Assembly (NCBI GenBank): GCA_963734965.1
Contig: CAVTJK010000004.1
Span: forward strand, 868,001 to 932,000
Reading direction: 5' to 3'
From: UBA4742 sp963734965
GTDB taxonomy: Bacteria; Actinomycetota; Acidimicrobiia; Acidimicrobiales; Acidimicrobilacustridaceae
DNA length: 64,000 nt
In this document: positions 53,794-61,879 of the stretch, piece after piece
How positions within the stretch are numbered: the stretch's first letter is position 1
How the letters are laid out: every line of letters begins with the position of its first letter
The notes under the pieces: generated by a model
The model's database searches: none
What the model saw: only the letters and a program-made list of their open reading frames with translations
Told to the model about the DNA's origin: nothing
Position numbers and translations under genes: made by a program

Positions 53794-55571
53794 GTCGACC
53801 TCCTTTCGACCAGCAGCCGCTCACGGGTCCGTTCGGTGCGTTGGGAGCTGCGCCGCTGCACCTCGGCCAGGCGCAGCGCCGAGCGGAAGAGCGGACCGGC
53901 GGTGGTGCTCAGCTGGCCGACTCGCGGGAGGGTGGCGTGTGCGGCCGTGCCGAACACCCGACGTAGCGACGCCGCGTCGACGCTCGAACCGATGCTCAGG
54001 CACAGGCAGGCCGTTCCCTGACGCCGAGCTTCGGCGAGCGCTCGGCGAGCATCGGCTTCGCCGTAGTCACCTTCGTAGCCGTGGTCGTAGGCAAACCCGT
54101 CCGACAGCACGACGAGCAGCCGACGCACGGTGCCCCCCTGAGCCTCCAGGACCGACGACGCGTGGCGGATGGCGGCGCCGACTCGCGTGTAGCCCCCCGG
54201 CTCCAATGCGTTCATGCGGCGCAGGGTCAGGGCACCGAACGGGTCGGCGAACCGCTTGACCGGCACGACCTGGACCGCGGTGCGTCCCAGCGAACGGAAG
54301 CCATACAGCGCCACTCGGTCGCCGAGGTCGTGCAGCGCCTGGATGAGCGCGGCCGCGGCCGCCAGCTGGTGGTCGTGGACCGAACCTCCGAAATCGCTCG
54401 GCTCGCCGGCCGATCCTGAGATGTCGAGCAGGACGAGGACGGACAGGTCACGCCGCCGCCGCACGCTGTCGATGTAGACGTCCTCGTCCGGAGCCGACCC
54501 CGCCACCAGCTCGACGCGCGCCTCGACGGTGGCGTCGATGTCGATGTCATCACCCTGCGCTTGGCGGTGACGGCGCTCGAGGTCGAGACCCAGGCGGGCA
54601 AGGGATCGACGCATCGCCGCCGACTCAGGGCCCAGGCGCAACTCGGTGGCGGCGACGGTCGGCTCGACCTCGGTGACCGTGCACCAGTCGGGCCGGTACC
54701 GCCGGGCGAACACGTTCCACTCGGGGTAGGTGAGCTCGCCCCTCGCCAAGGCCTGGAGATCCTCGGCCGGCTCGGCTCGTGCCCGCGACACGGCCGCGCC
54801 CCTGGCCACCGTCCCACCGTGCCTCGTCCGATGCGTCGCCGCCTCGGCGCCGGGGCTCCCCTTGCCCTTCGACCGGGAGTGGCCGAGCAGGCGCTCGAGC
54901 AGCCGCCCGACGGCACCGCTGCCGCCCACCGGGTTGAACAAGTCGAATCCTCCGTCGGTCAGGATGTCCTCGCCGTCGTCGAGCTCCTGCAGGATCTCTC
55001 TGCGCGTCTGGCGGGGTACGTGCGTGGCGGCCGCGTCGTCGGGCGTGTTCGCGGCGCCGGCCCGGACCTGGCGGGGGTGGATGGATCCGAAGAGGGCCGG
55101 CGCCTCCTCGACCGGCTCCTTGCTCTTGGCGAGGGCGAGGGAGTCGGCCGGCGACGACGTCCGATCCGCCACCGATGGATCGATCAGCGAACGAGCCGCC
55201 GGTGGGAGAAGACCGCCCTGCATGTGCAGGGCCCGATGGCCCTCGACCGCGAGGTACCGCTGGGCCACCCGACCCCGGCGGTCGAGGCCACCCAGGATGC
55301 CGGGCGCGAGGCTTCCGGTCGCCACGAGGGCCGCCTGCACCGCGACGACCTGCAGCTGGTCGACGGGACGAAGGGTGTCGTCGACGAACACCACCGCGCC
55401 GTCCGTCCACGACCTCTGGCCGGGCTCGGCCGGCGCCACCGACAGGGGCGTACCGGCGATGGCGGAGGCCAGGAGCTCCAACCGGCTCAGATCGGCCACG
55501 GTCACGAGCTCGGCACCAGCGGCGGGATCCCTCCGACGACGCGGCCGAGCGAGGCGAGGTCTCTGCTGCAC
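53790..55571 (-). CDS. VWA-domain protein, CbbO/NorD type
   Basis: A complete 593-residue protein from GTG 55571. The N-terminal 340 residues are helical and poorly conserved, with an acidic Gly/Asp stretch (DDGEDILTDGGFDLFNPVGG). The C-terminal VWA domain has an intact MIDAS: DISGS near residue 383, a threonine in GGYTRVGAA, and LSDGFAYDHGY. Together with the CbbQ-like ATPase (four-base overlap) it forms a MoxR-VWA pair that typically delivers the ATPase to a target enzyme. The divergent lipoprotein and this gene share a control region with the TTTGTTCCG motif. Confidence 0.9.
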   Translation of the reverse strand: MQQRPRLARPRRRRDPAAGAELVTVADLSRLELLASAIAGTPLSVAPAEPGQRSWTDGAVVFVDDTLRPVDQLQVVAVQAALVATGSLAPGILGGLDRRGRVAQRYLAVEGHRALHMQGGLLPPAARSLIDPSVADRTSSPADSLALAKSKEPVEEAPALFGSIHPRQVRAGAANTPDDAAATHVPRQTRREILQELDDGEDILTDGGFDLFNPVGGSGAVGRLLERLLGHSRSKGKGSPGAEAATHRTRHGGTVARGAAVSRARAEPAEDLQALARGELTYPEWNVFARRYRPDWCTVTEVEPTVAATELRLGPESAAMRRSLARLGLDLERRHRQAQGDDIDIDATVEARVELVAGSAPDEDVYIDSVRRRRDLSVLVLLDISGSAGEPSDFGGSVHDHQLAAAAALIQALHDLGDRVALYGFRSLGRTAVQVVPVKRFADPFGALTLRRMNALEPGGYTRVGAAIRHASSVLEAQGGTVRRLLVVLSDGFAYDHGYEGDYGEADARRALAEARRQGTACLCLSIGSSVDAASLRRVFGTAAHATLPRVGQLSTTAGPLFRSALRLAEVQRRSSQRTERTRERLLVERRST

Positions 55572-55661
55572 GTCACGATGCCTGTCCCCCGCTCCGTACC
55601 CTCACGGATGTTCGGGCCCAGACTACGGATCGGCCACCCGCTGTTCAACTGGTTGACCCAA

Positions 55662-55674
55662 CATTTGTTCCGAC
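55662..55674. promoter_or_regulatory. Shared TTTGTTCCG motif in VWA/lipoprotein divergent region
   Basis: CATTTGTTCCGAC, ten bases identical to the site at 52940 and extending to CCAACATTTGTTCCGACT. It lies between the VWA (minus) and solute-binding lipoprotein (plus) starts. Confidence 0.55.
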
Positions 55675-55761
55675 TCTAAGGTGAGTCCAGTCAGTCGCGA
55701 GCGCCGCGGGGGTCGTCGCGCTTCGTCCACGGTCTCGACTCACCCGAACGTAGGGGAAGCG

Positions 55762-57066
55762 ATGCGCAGACATCTGGTGGTGGCCGTCTCCGTCTTCGCG
55801 GCGGTCCTCCTTGCGGCGTCGTGCACAACGGGCAACAGCAGCACGACCACGGAGGGCGCCACCGGAGGAACGGGGTCGCCGACGACTGCGGATGCGCACG
55901 AGACGGCTCAGTCGCCGGGCGTCACGGCTGACACGATCAAGATAGGGGTCGTCTACGTCGACCAGGAGGCGTTGAAGTCGTCCGGCATCGACCTCAGGCT
56001 CGGCGACTACGAGCGCAGCTATCAGGCACTGATCAGCCAGATCAACGCCAACGGCGGTATCAACGGCCGCAAGCTCGAGGCCGTCTTTGCACCGGTCAAC
56101 CCGGCCGGCACCGCGCCGGCCGACGCGGTCTGCCTCCACCTGGTCCAGGACGAGAAGGTGTTCGTGGCGGTCGGGTTCTTCCTCAACGACGCGGTCGTCT
56201 GCCCGGTGGCGACCCACGACACCGCCGTGATCGGTGGCGCGCAGACCCCGCAGCTGCTGGCCCAGGCCAAAGCCCCCTGGTTCACGACGAACGCGGGGTC
56301 AGAGGTACCGGTGAACGTGGTCAAGGCGTTCGACGAGAAGAAGCTGTTGACCGGCAAGATCGGCGTGTTCGCCCACTCGGCCGACGCCAGCCTGGTGAAC
56401 GACCAGATCATGCCGGAACTGGCCAAGCTGGGCGTGAAATCGGTCGAGAAGGCGATCTTGGACGCCCCCGCCGGGGACACCGTTGCCATCGATTCGGGCA
56501 CCCAGACCATCGCCCAGCGGTTCAAGGCCGACGGCGTGACCAAGGTGCTGTTGGTCGGACCCAGCTCGGCGGACTGGTTCCTGGGGATGGCGGACCAGTC
56601 CTACCAGCCGCAGCTGCTCATCTCTGACGAGACGGCCGTCCAGTCCTTCATCGCCAACGCGACGACGCACAACACCTCCCTGCTCAAGGGTTCGGTGGTC
56701 GGCAGTGCCTTGGGCCAGGCGACATGGAAGTTCGACGACCCACCGCTGCAAGCCTGCTTCAAGACCATCGAGCACGCCGGCGTCTCCATCCCCCATCCCG
56801 ACGCCAACGACCCGAACCAGAAGGGCTACACCGCGCCGGAAGACGCCTGCGTGAACGTCGCCCTGCTCAAGGCCATCCTGCTCAATGCCGGCCCGAAGCT
56901 GAACTACGCCACGTTCCGCCAGGCGGGCAACGAGCTCGGCACGTTCCGCTTGCCGGGCGATCCCACGCCGCGGCACTACGGTCCTCCCCCAGAGTCAGAC
57001 GGGAATCCCCAACCCACGCTGTCGACCTGGGACGAGTCCACGAAGACCTACCTCCCCGAGTCGTGA
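55762..57066 (+). CDS. Solute-binding lipoprotein, type 1 (Leu/Ile/Val-like)
   Basis: A 434-residue protein from ATG 55762, with AGGGGAAG five bases upstream. The signal is MRRHLVVAVSVFAAVLLAASC with lipobox LAASC, then a Ser/Thr/Gly linker. The mature fold is a periplasmic-binding type 1: TADTIKIGVVYVDQEAL, NANGGINGRKLEAVF and KDRF-like KADGVTKVLLVGPSSA. There is no permease or ATPase nearby. It may present a substrate outside the membrane for this locus. It is intact and followed by the double TetR gene. Confidence 0.88.
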   Translation: MRRHLVVAVSVFAAVLLAASCTTGNSSTTTEGATGGTGSPTTADAHETAQSPGVTADTIKIGVVYVDQEALKSSGIDLRLGDYERSYQALISQINANGGINGRKLEAVFAPVNPAGTAPADAVCLHLVQDEKVFVAVGFFLNDAVVCPVATHDTAVIGGAQTPQLLAQAKAPWFTTNAGSEVPVNVVKAFDEKKLLTGKIGVFAHSADASLVNDQIMPELAKLGVKSVEKAILDAPAGDTVAIDSGTQTIAQRFKADGVTKVLLVGPSSADWFLGMADQSYQPQLLISDETAVQSFIANATTHNTSLLKGSVVGSALGQATWKFDDPPLQACFKTIEHAGVSIPHPDANDPNQKGYTAPEDACVNVALLKAILLNAGPKLNYATFRQAGNELGTFRLPGDPTPRHYGPPPESDGNPQPTLSTWDESTKTYLPES

Positions 57067-57094
57067 CCGTCAGCTCCCACTACCGTTCCTCGTG

Positions 57095-58333
57095 ATGCTC
57101 AACGAGGGCGCGCGCCGTGAGGAGATCCTCGACACCGCCGCCTCGCTGTTCGCGTCCTCAGGCATCCGGACGTCGCTGAAGGAGATCGGCGACGCCTGCG
57201 GAATCCTGCCCGGGAGCCTCTATCACCACTTCGAGTCGAAGGAGGCGCTCATCGTCGAGCTCGTCCAGCGCTATCGCGACGAGCTCGACCGCGTGGCCAA
57301 AGACGCCCTTGCCGCGCTGCACGAGCCCGGGCCCCCATCGACCGAGGACCGGGTGGTCGCTCTCGGCGAGGCCATCGCCGCCTGTGCGGTCCGAAACCGG
57401 GCCGCGCTGCTGCTGACGCTGTACGAGCCTCCCACCGCCTCGAGCGACGTCCTCGTCGACCTCGCTCGACAGACACCGACCGCCATCAGCGCGGCCATGG
57501 TTGAGATCCTCGGAGCCGGGGCCACCTCAGGCGAGATTCGGCCCACGATCGATGTCGACCTGCTCGGCGAGCGGATCTGTCAGAGCATGCTGCATGTGGG
57601 CGTCGGCGTCTTCCACCGAAGTCACGCCCGGCAGCTCCCGGCGGAGAAATGTCGCGTCTTCCTCCACGGCGTCGCCACCCGGACGCCTGCGAACTCGTCG
57701 CTCGACCGGTCCGCCGCCACGCGCGCTGCGTCCACCGTCATGGCCGGCTGGGACACACCTGACGACGACGACGACCGCACATCGCTTCTGCGCACGATGG
57801 CACGGACCGAGTTCGGCCGACGCGGCTACGAGGCCACCACGATGCGCGACATCGCCCGGGCCGCTGGCATGAGCACGGGCACCGTCTACCGAACCTTCGG
57901 ATCGAAGGACGAGCTGCTCGTCTCGATCATGGAGGCGTTCGCCGAGAACTTCAACCGTGGTTGGGACGCCGTCCTGCGATCGAGCTCGTCGCCGATCGAG
58001 AAGCTCGACGGTCTGATGTGGGTGAACATCAACCTGCTCGATCGCTTCAGCGAGGAGTTCAAGATCCAGCTCGCCTGGCTCCGGCAATCGCCGCCCGACT
58101 CGGTCGAGCTCGCTCTGTCCTTCGGGGGTCAGATCCGTCTGCTCCAGAGCCTCCTGGATGACGCGGAGCGCGATGGCGTCCTCCGTGGCGAGGACGCCTC
58201 CGCGGCCAGCCGCGCTCGATCGATGTACGAGTTGCTGCTCACCCCCGAGAACGTGGTGCGCCACTCAGGCACCACGGCGGCGCTGGCGCTGGGTCGAGAA
58301 ACCGTGCTTCGGGGTGCCCTGGCGAAGCCTTGA
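57095..58333 (+). CDS. Double TetR regulator (two fused TetR units)
   Basis: A 412-residue protein, twice the usual TetR length. The first unit (residues about 5-200) has the HTH EEILDTAASLFASSGIRTSLKEI to GSLYHHFESKEALI. The second starts near residue 222 (RTSLLRTMARTEFGRRGYEATTMRDIARAAGMSTGTVYRTFGSKDELL) after an Asp-rich linker. Each has its own helical ligand domain, so one polypeptide could act as a covalent dimer with two different half-site readers. It is 28 bases after the lipoprotein gene and is the likely regulator of the 45.9-58.3 kb locus. GTG 57092 is an alternative start. Confidence 0.9.
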   Translation: MLNEGARREEILDTAASLFASSGIRTSLKEIGDACGILPGSLYHHFESKEALIVELVQRYRDELDRVAKDALAALHEPGPPSTEDRVVALGEAIAACAVRNRAALLLTLYEPPTASSDVLVDLARQTPTAISAAMVEILGAGATSGEIRPTIDVDLLGERICQSMLHVGVGVFHRSHARQLPAEKCRVFLHGVATRTPANSSLDRSAATRAASTVMAGWDTPDDDDDRTSLLRTMARTEFGRRGYEATTMRDIARAAGMSTGTVYRTFGSKDELLVSIMEAFAENFNRGWDAVLRSSSSPIEKLDGLMWVNINLLDRFSEEFKIQLAWLRQSPPDSVELALSFGGQIRLLQSLLDDAERDGVLRGEDASAASRARSMYELLLTPENVVRHSGTTAALALGRETVLRGALAKP

Positions 58334-58364
58334 GCGATCAGGACGCGGTGGAACCGCGCCGCCG

Positions 58365-58823
58365 TCACGTCAGATAGCGGCTGAGCGATTCGATGACGCA
58401 CGCCGGCTTGGTGCCGCCCTCGATCTCGACGGTGATCACCATGGTCGTCTGCACCCCTCCGGTCACGTCGTCGGCCCCGGCCAACTCGACCGACGCTCTG
58501 ATGCGCGAGCCCACGGGAACAGGGGCCGGGAACCGCACCTTGCCGGTCCCGTAGTTGACGCCCATGGAGAAGCCGCGCACGTCGACGATCTCGGGTAGGA
58601 AGGCGTTCGAGAGCGACAGGGTCAGATAGCCGTGGGCGATGGTCGTGCCGAACGGGCCCGCCGCCGCTCGCTCAGGATCGACGTGGATCCACTGATGGTC
58701 ACCCGTCGCCTCGGCGAACTGATCGATGCGATCCTGGGTGATCTCGAGCCAGGCGCTCGTACCCAGGTGCGCGCCGACCGCCGCCTTCACTTCGTCGATC
58801 CCGTCGAGCACGGTCTGGGGCAT
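58365..58823 (-). CDS. MaoC-like dehydratase/hydratase
   Basis: A 152-residue single hot-dog MaoC protein from ATG 58823, preceded by GAGGAG. The active-site segment is ATGDHQWIHVDPERAA near 45-60, corresponding to the hydratase-2 motif with catalytic Asp and His, followed by IAHGYLTLSLS. It hydrates trans-enoyl-CoAs or acts on a related acyl thioester. The CTGACGCTCCGTCAG operator in the divergent region links it to the steroid/lipid set. The long N-terminal extension of the frame is rejected. Confidence 0.88.
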   Translation of the reverse strand: MPQTVLDGIDEVKAAVGAHLGTSAWLEITQDRIDQFAEATGDHQWIHVDPERAAAGPFGTTIAHGYLTLSLSNAFLPEIVDVRGFSMGVNYGTGKVRFPAPVPVGSRIRASVELAGADDVTGGVQTTMVITVEIEGGTKPACVIESLSRYLT

Positions 58824-58882
58824 CGGTGGCTCCTCGTCTTGGCGGGCCGGGTCGGGCCGCCGTGGTGGCGGCCACCGTTGAT

Positions 58883-58897
58883 CTGACGCTCCGTCAG
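58883..58897. promoter_or_regulatory. CTGACGnnnCGTCAG operator between MaoC and NTF2-like genes
   Basis: CTGACGCTCCGTCAG is a perfect palindrome with a three-base centre, 21 bases before the plus-strand ATG and 60 bases before the MaoC ATG, so it could control both. Confidence 0.7.
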
Positions 58898-58917
58898 GGA
58901 GCTGCCAGGATGATGCC

Positions 58918-59295
58918 ATGACCAGCGACGAGACCCTGGCCTTGGCCGAGCGGCTGTTCACGGCCATCGAGGCCGGCGACCTCGACGTCGTCGATCGCTG
59001 CTACCGCGACGACGTCACCACCTGGGCCAACTTCGACGGCCGCGAGGCGGACAAGGCTCGATCGCTACGCGTGCTCGCCTGGCTGTGCTCCAAGCTCGCC
59101 GACCGGCGCTACGAGGTGACGCGTCGCGAAATCATCGAGGGTGGCTTCCTGCAGGAGCACGTGTTGCACGGCACGGCACCGGACGGTACGGCCGTGGCCA
59201 TGCCGGCCTGCATCGTCGCCACCGTCTCGGACGGTCTCATCGTTCGCCTCCACGAGTACCTCGACCCCGCGGGCGTGGCCGCTCTGTCGCGCTGA
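58918..59295 (+). CDS. SnoaL/NTF2-like protein
   Basis: A 125-residue cone-shaped NTF2-fold protein: LAERLFTAIEAGDLDVVDRCYRDDVTTW at the start and VSDGLIVRLHEYLDPAGVAAL at the end. Members include ketosteroid isomerases and polyketide cyclases as well as many of unknown function. The catalytic residues of ketosteroid isomerase cannot be assigned by eye. It is three bases upstream of the acyl-CoA ligase gene, in one transcript under the palindromic operator. Confidence 0.85.
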   Translation: MTSDETLALAERLFTAIEAGDLDVVDRCYRDDVTTWANFDGREADKARSLRVLAWLCSKLADRRYEVTRREIIEGGFLQEHVLHGTAPDGTAVAMPACIVATVSDGLIVRLHEYLDPAGVAALSR

Positions 59296-59298
59296 GTC

Positions 59299-60816
59299 GT
59301 GCTCGCCGCGACGGTCACCGAGGCCGCCCGCCGCTTCGGGGATCGCCCGGCGTTGGCGGCGGCCGAGGGGTGGACGCTGAGCTTCACCGATCTCGACCGC
59401 GTGAGCGACGAGGCGGCGGCGGGCCTGGAGGCAGCAGGTGTCGGACCGGGCGCGGTCGTGGCCCTTTCCCTGCCGTCGACCCCCGACTACGCGGTGGCCT
59501 ACGCGGCGCTGGCCAAGCTGGGGGCGGTGACGGTGGGCCTGAACCCTCGATCGACCGGGCCCGAGCGGGCGGCCATGGTCGAGGTGGTCGAGCCGACGTT
59601 CGTGCTGGCCACACCCGAGCTGACCGACGGCATACCCGCCGATCAGGCCGTCGAGGTGATCGAACGGGCCACCGACGTCGACGCGGTGCTGGCCTCGGTA
59701 CGCCGGGGACGAGACCACGAGGCACCAGCCGTCCTGGCCCCTGACCCCGATCGGCTCGTGACCATCGTGTTGACGTCGGGCACGACCGGTCGACCGAAGG
59801 GGGCGATGTTCACCGAGCGCGAGCTCGCCGCCGTCACCGAGGCCGACACGGCCGGGCGCTGGGACGGCGGGGCACCGATGCTCTCGGGGACCCAGCTGGC
59901 CCACGTCGGGTTCATGACCAAGTGGCCCTGGTACCTGCGCACCGCCAGCACCGTCCACCTCATCGACCGGTGGCGCGCCGGCGAGGTCCTGCGGCTGATC
60001 GCCGACCACCACATGCCCACCATCGGAGGGGTCGCGCCTCAGCTGGCCCTGCTGTTGCGCGAGCCCGACTTCGACGACTTCGACCTCTCGGCGGTGAAGA
60101 CGATCGTGATGGGCGGCGCGCTGTCACCCCCGGCCCTGGTGCGCGAGGCGCGGAAGCGGATCGACGCGGCCTATTCGATCCGGTACTCGTCGACCGAATC
60201 GGGCGGCATCGGCACGGCGACCGCGTTCGACGCCGACGACGACGAGGCGCTGTTCACCGTCGGACGCCCTCGGCCGGGCGTGGCCATCGAGATCCGCGAC
60301 GAGATGGATGAGCGGGTCCACGCCATGGGCGAGGTCGGCCAGATCTGCCTGCACTCCGCCACGCAGCTCCGCGGCTACTGGCACGACGACGAGTCCACCC
60401 GCGAGACCATCCGCGACGGCTGGGTGCTGACCGGCGATCTCGGCTACCTCGACGAAGCCGGCTGTCTCCACCTGGCCGGTCGGGCCAAGGAGATGTTCAT
60501 CCGCGGCGGCTACAACGTCTATCCGCTCGAGGTCGAAGCCGTGCTGGCCTCGCATCCCGATGTGATCGATCTGGCCATCGTCGCCCGCCCCGATCCGGTC
60601 ATGGGTGAGATCGGGGTGGCCGTCGTGGTCCCTCGCGATCCGAAGGCTCCGGTCACGCTCGAAGAGCTGCGTCGCTTCGGCGCGAGCCGCCTGTCGGCCC
60701 ACAAGCTGCCCGAAGCGGCCCGGGTCGTCGACGCCCTGCCGCTCACGCCGATGCAGAAGGTCGATCGTCGAGCCCTGGCGCGCGCCGAGGGCGTCTCGGG
60801 TTCAGGTGACGGTTGA
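59299..60816 (+). CDS. Acyl-CoA synthetase (class I adenylate-forming)
   Basis: A 505-residue ligase from GTG 59299. The P-loop-like VLTSGTTGRPKGAMFTE lies near 156-172, YSSTESGGIG near 290 is the A5 region, LTGDLGYLDEAG near 378 the A7/A8 hinge, and LTPMQKVDRRAL near 490 carries the catalytic lysine. It activates a carboxylic acid through an acyl-AMP to acyl-CoA. FadD3 (HIP-CoA ligase) would be missing otherwise in this window, so this is a candidate, but sequence alone does not show it. It overlaps the convergent MBL gene by 15 bases. Confidence 0.9.
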   Translation: MLAATVTEAARRFGDRPALAAAEGWTLSFTDLDRVSDEAAAGLEAAGVGPGAVVALSLPSTPDYAVAYAALAKLGAVTVGLNPRSTGPERAAMVEVVEPTFVLATPELTDGIPADQAVEVIERATDVDAVLASVRRGRDHEAPAVLAPDPDRLVTIVLTSGTTGRPKGAMFTERELAAVTEADTAGRWDGGAPMLSGTQLAHVGFMTKWPWYLRTASTVHLIDRWRAGEVLRLIADHHMPTIGGVAPQLALLLREPDFDDFDLSAVKTIVMGGALSPPALVREARKRIDAAYSIRYSSTESGGIGTATAFDADDDEALFTVGRPRPGVAIEIRDEMDERVHAMGEVGQICLHSATQLRGYWHDDESTRETIRDGWVLTGDLGYLDEAGCLHLAGRAKEMFIRGGYNVYPLEVEAVLASHPDVIDLAIVARPDPVMGEIGVAVVVPRDPKAPVTLEELRRFGASRLSAHKLPEAARVVDALPLTPMQKVDRRALARAEGVSGSGDG

Positions 60817-61749
60817 GGCGTACAGCTCGCGCAGCTCGGCCATCTCGGCGAAGATGCGATTGACATCGATGCGTTCGTCCCAAGCCACCCCGTCGAACTC
60901 GCGGTAGGCGCGGTCGAGCTGGAAGGCCAGGCGCTCGGGTTGGGTCCACAGCCCGTACTCGCCGAGCTCGATGCGCCGAGCGGCGTCGAGGGTCGTGAGG
61001 CCGGCATCGAACGCCGAGCGCGCCTCGTCGAGCACGTAGACGAGGTACTCGCGCAGCCCCCGCAGCCCGTCGGTGTCGGTCAACGGACCGTGACCGGGCA
61101 CGACCACCGCCGGCTCGAGCGCCTCGAGCCGTTCGAGGGCACCGATCCAGTTGGCGAAGGTCCCTTCCCAGCCGATCGGGGTGCAGCGGTGGAAGAGGAT
61201 GTCGCCGGTGAACAGCACGCCCTCGCTGGGCAGGTGGACGACGACGTCACCGGGCGTGTGGGCCGGACCGACGTAGAGGAGGTGGGCGGCCAGCCCGTCG
61301 AGGTCGAGCACGGTGTCGTCGTCGATGAGCGTCGTCGGCGGGGTCATCTCGATCCCGTGGAAGTCGTAGTGGCGCAGGTCGGCCACGAGCTGCTCGAACG
61401 CAGCCGGGACCGTGTCGGCCTCGGCCAGCGCGATGAACAGGTCGGGCGACCCATCCCGGCCGAACCACTCGGCGCACAGCCGATGGCCGATGATCTCGCT
61501 GCCCAGGCCCGCGAACAGCTGGTTGCCCCAACAGTGATCGCCGTTGTGATGCGAGTTGACCAGACGTCGGGTCGGTTCGGGCGTGACGGTGGCGTACAGG
61601 TCGATCAGTCGCTGCGTGGTGGGCAGGTCGTAGAGCGAGTCGACCACCAGCCCCCCGCCGCAGTTCACGAAGCCGGAGTTGGCGGCGCCGAACCCGGTGT
61701 CGGGCTGCACGCAGGCGTACACGTCCGTGGAGATCTGGCTCAGCTCCAT
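60802..61749 (-). CDS. MBL-fold metallo-hydrolase with variant metal motif
   Basis: A 315-residue metallo-beta-lactamase-fold protein. The metal motif reads NSHHNGDHCWGN, so the second His of canonical HxHxDH is replaced by Asn; this HxNGDH form occurs in a subgroup of MBL hydrolases. HTPGDVVVHLP, LFTGDILF and VVPGHGP supply the other ligands. It hydrolyses an ester or thioester of unknown identity. It converges on the acyl-CoA ligase gene and diverges from an SDR. Confidence 0.87.
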   Translation of the reverse strand: MELSQISTDVYACVQPDTGFGAANSGFVNCGGGLVVDSLYDLPTTQRLIDLYATVTPEPTRRLVNSHHNGDHCWGNQLFAGLGSEIIGHRLCAEWFGRDGSPDLFIALAEADTVPAAFEQLVADLRHYDFHGIEMTPPTTLIDDDTVLDLDGLAAHLLYVGPAHTPGDVVVHLPSEGVLFTGDILFHRCTPIGWEGTFANWIGALERLEALEPAVVVPGHGPLTDTDGLRGLREYLVYVLDEARSAFDAGLTTLDAARRIELGEYGLWTQPERLAFQLDRAYREFDGVAWDERIDVNRIFAEMAELRELYASTVT

Positions 61750-61879
61750 CGATCATCACCTCGCTCTTGGGACATCCTCGACCACAACTTCTCGGTCTCG
61801 ACGGGTGCGCCGCCGGGGCCGACCAGAGCCTCGCTCGTCGCCGCTGGTCGGCGCGACCGTACCCGGTAACGTGGCCGCC

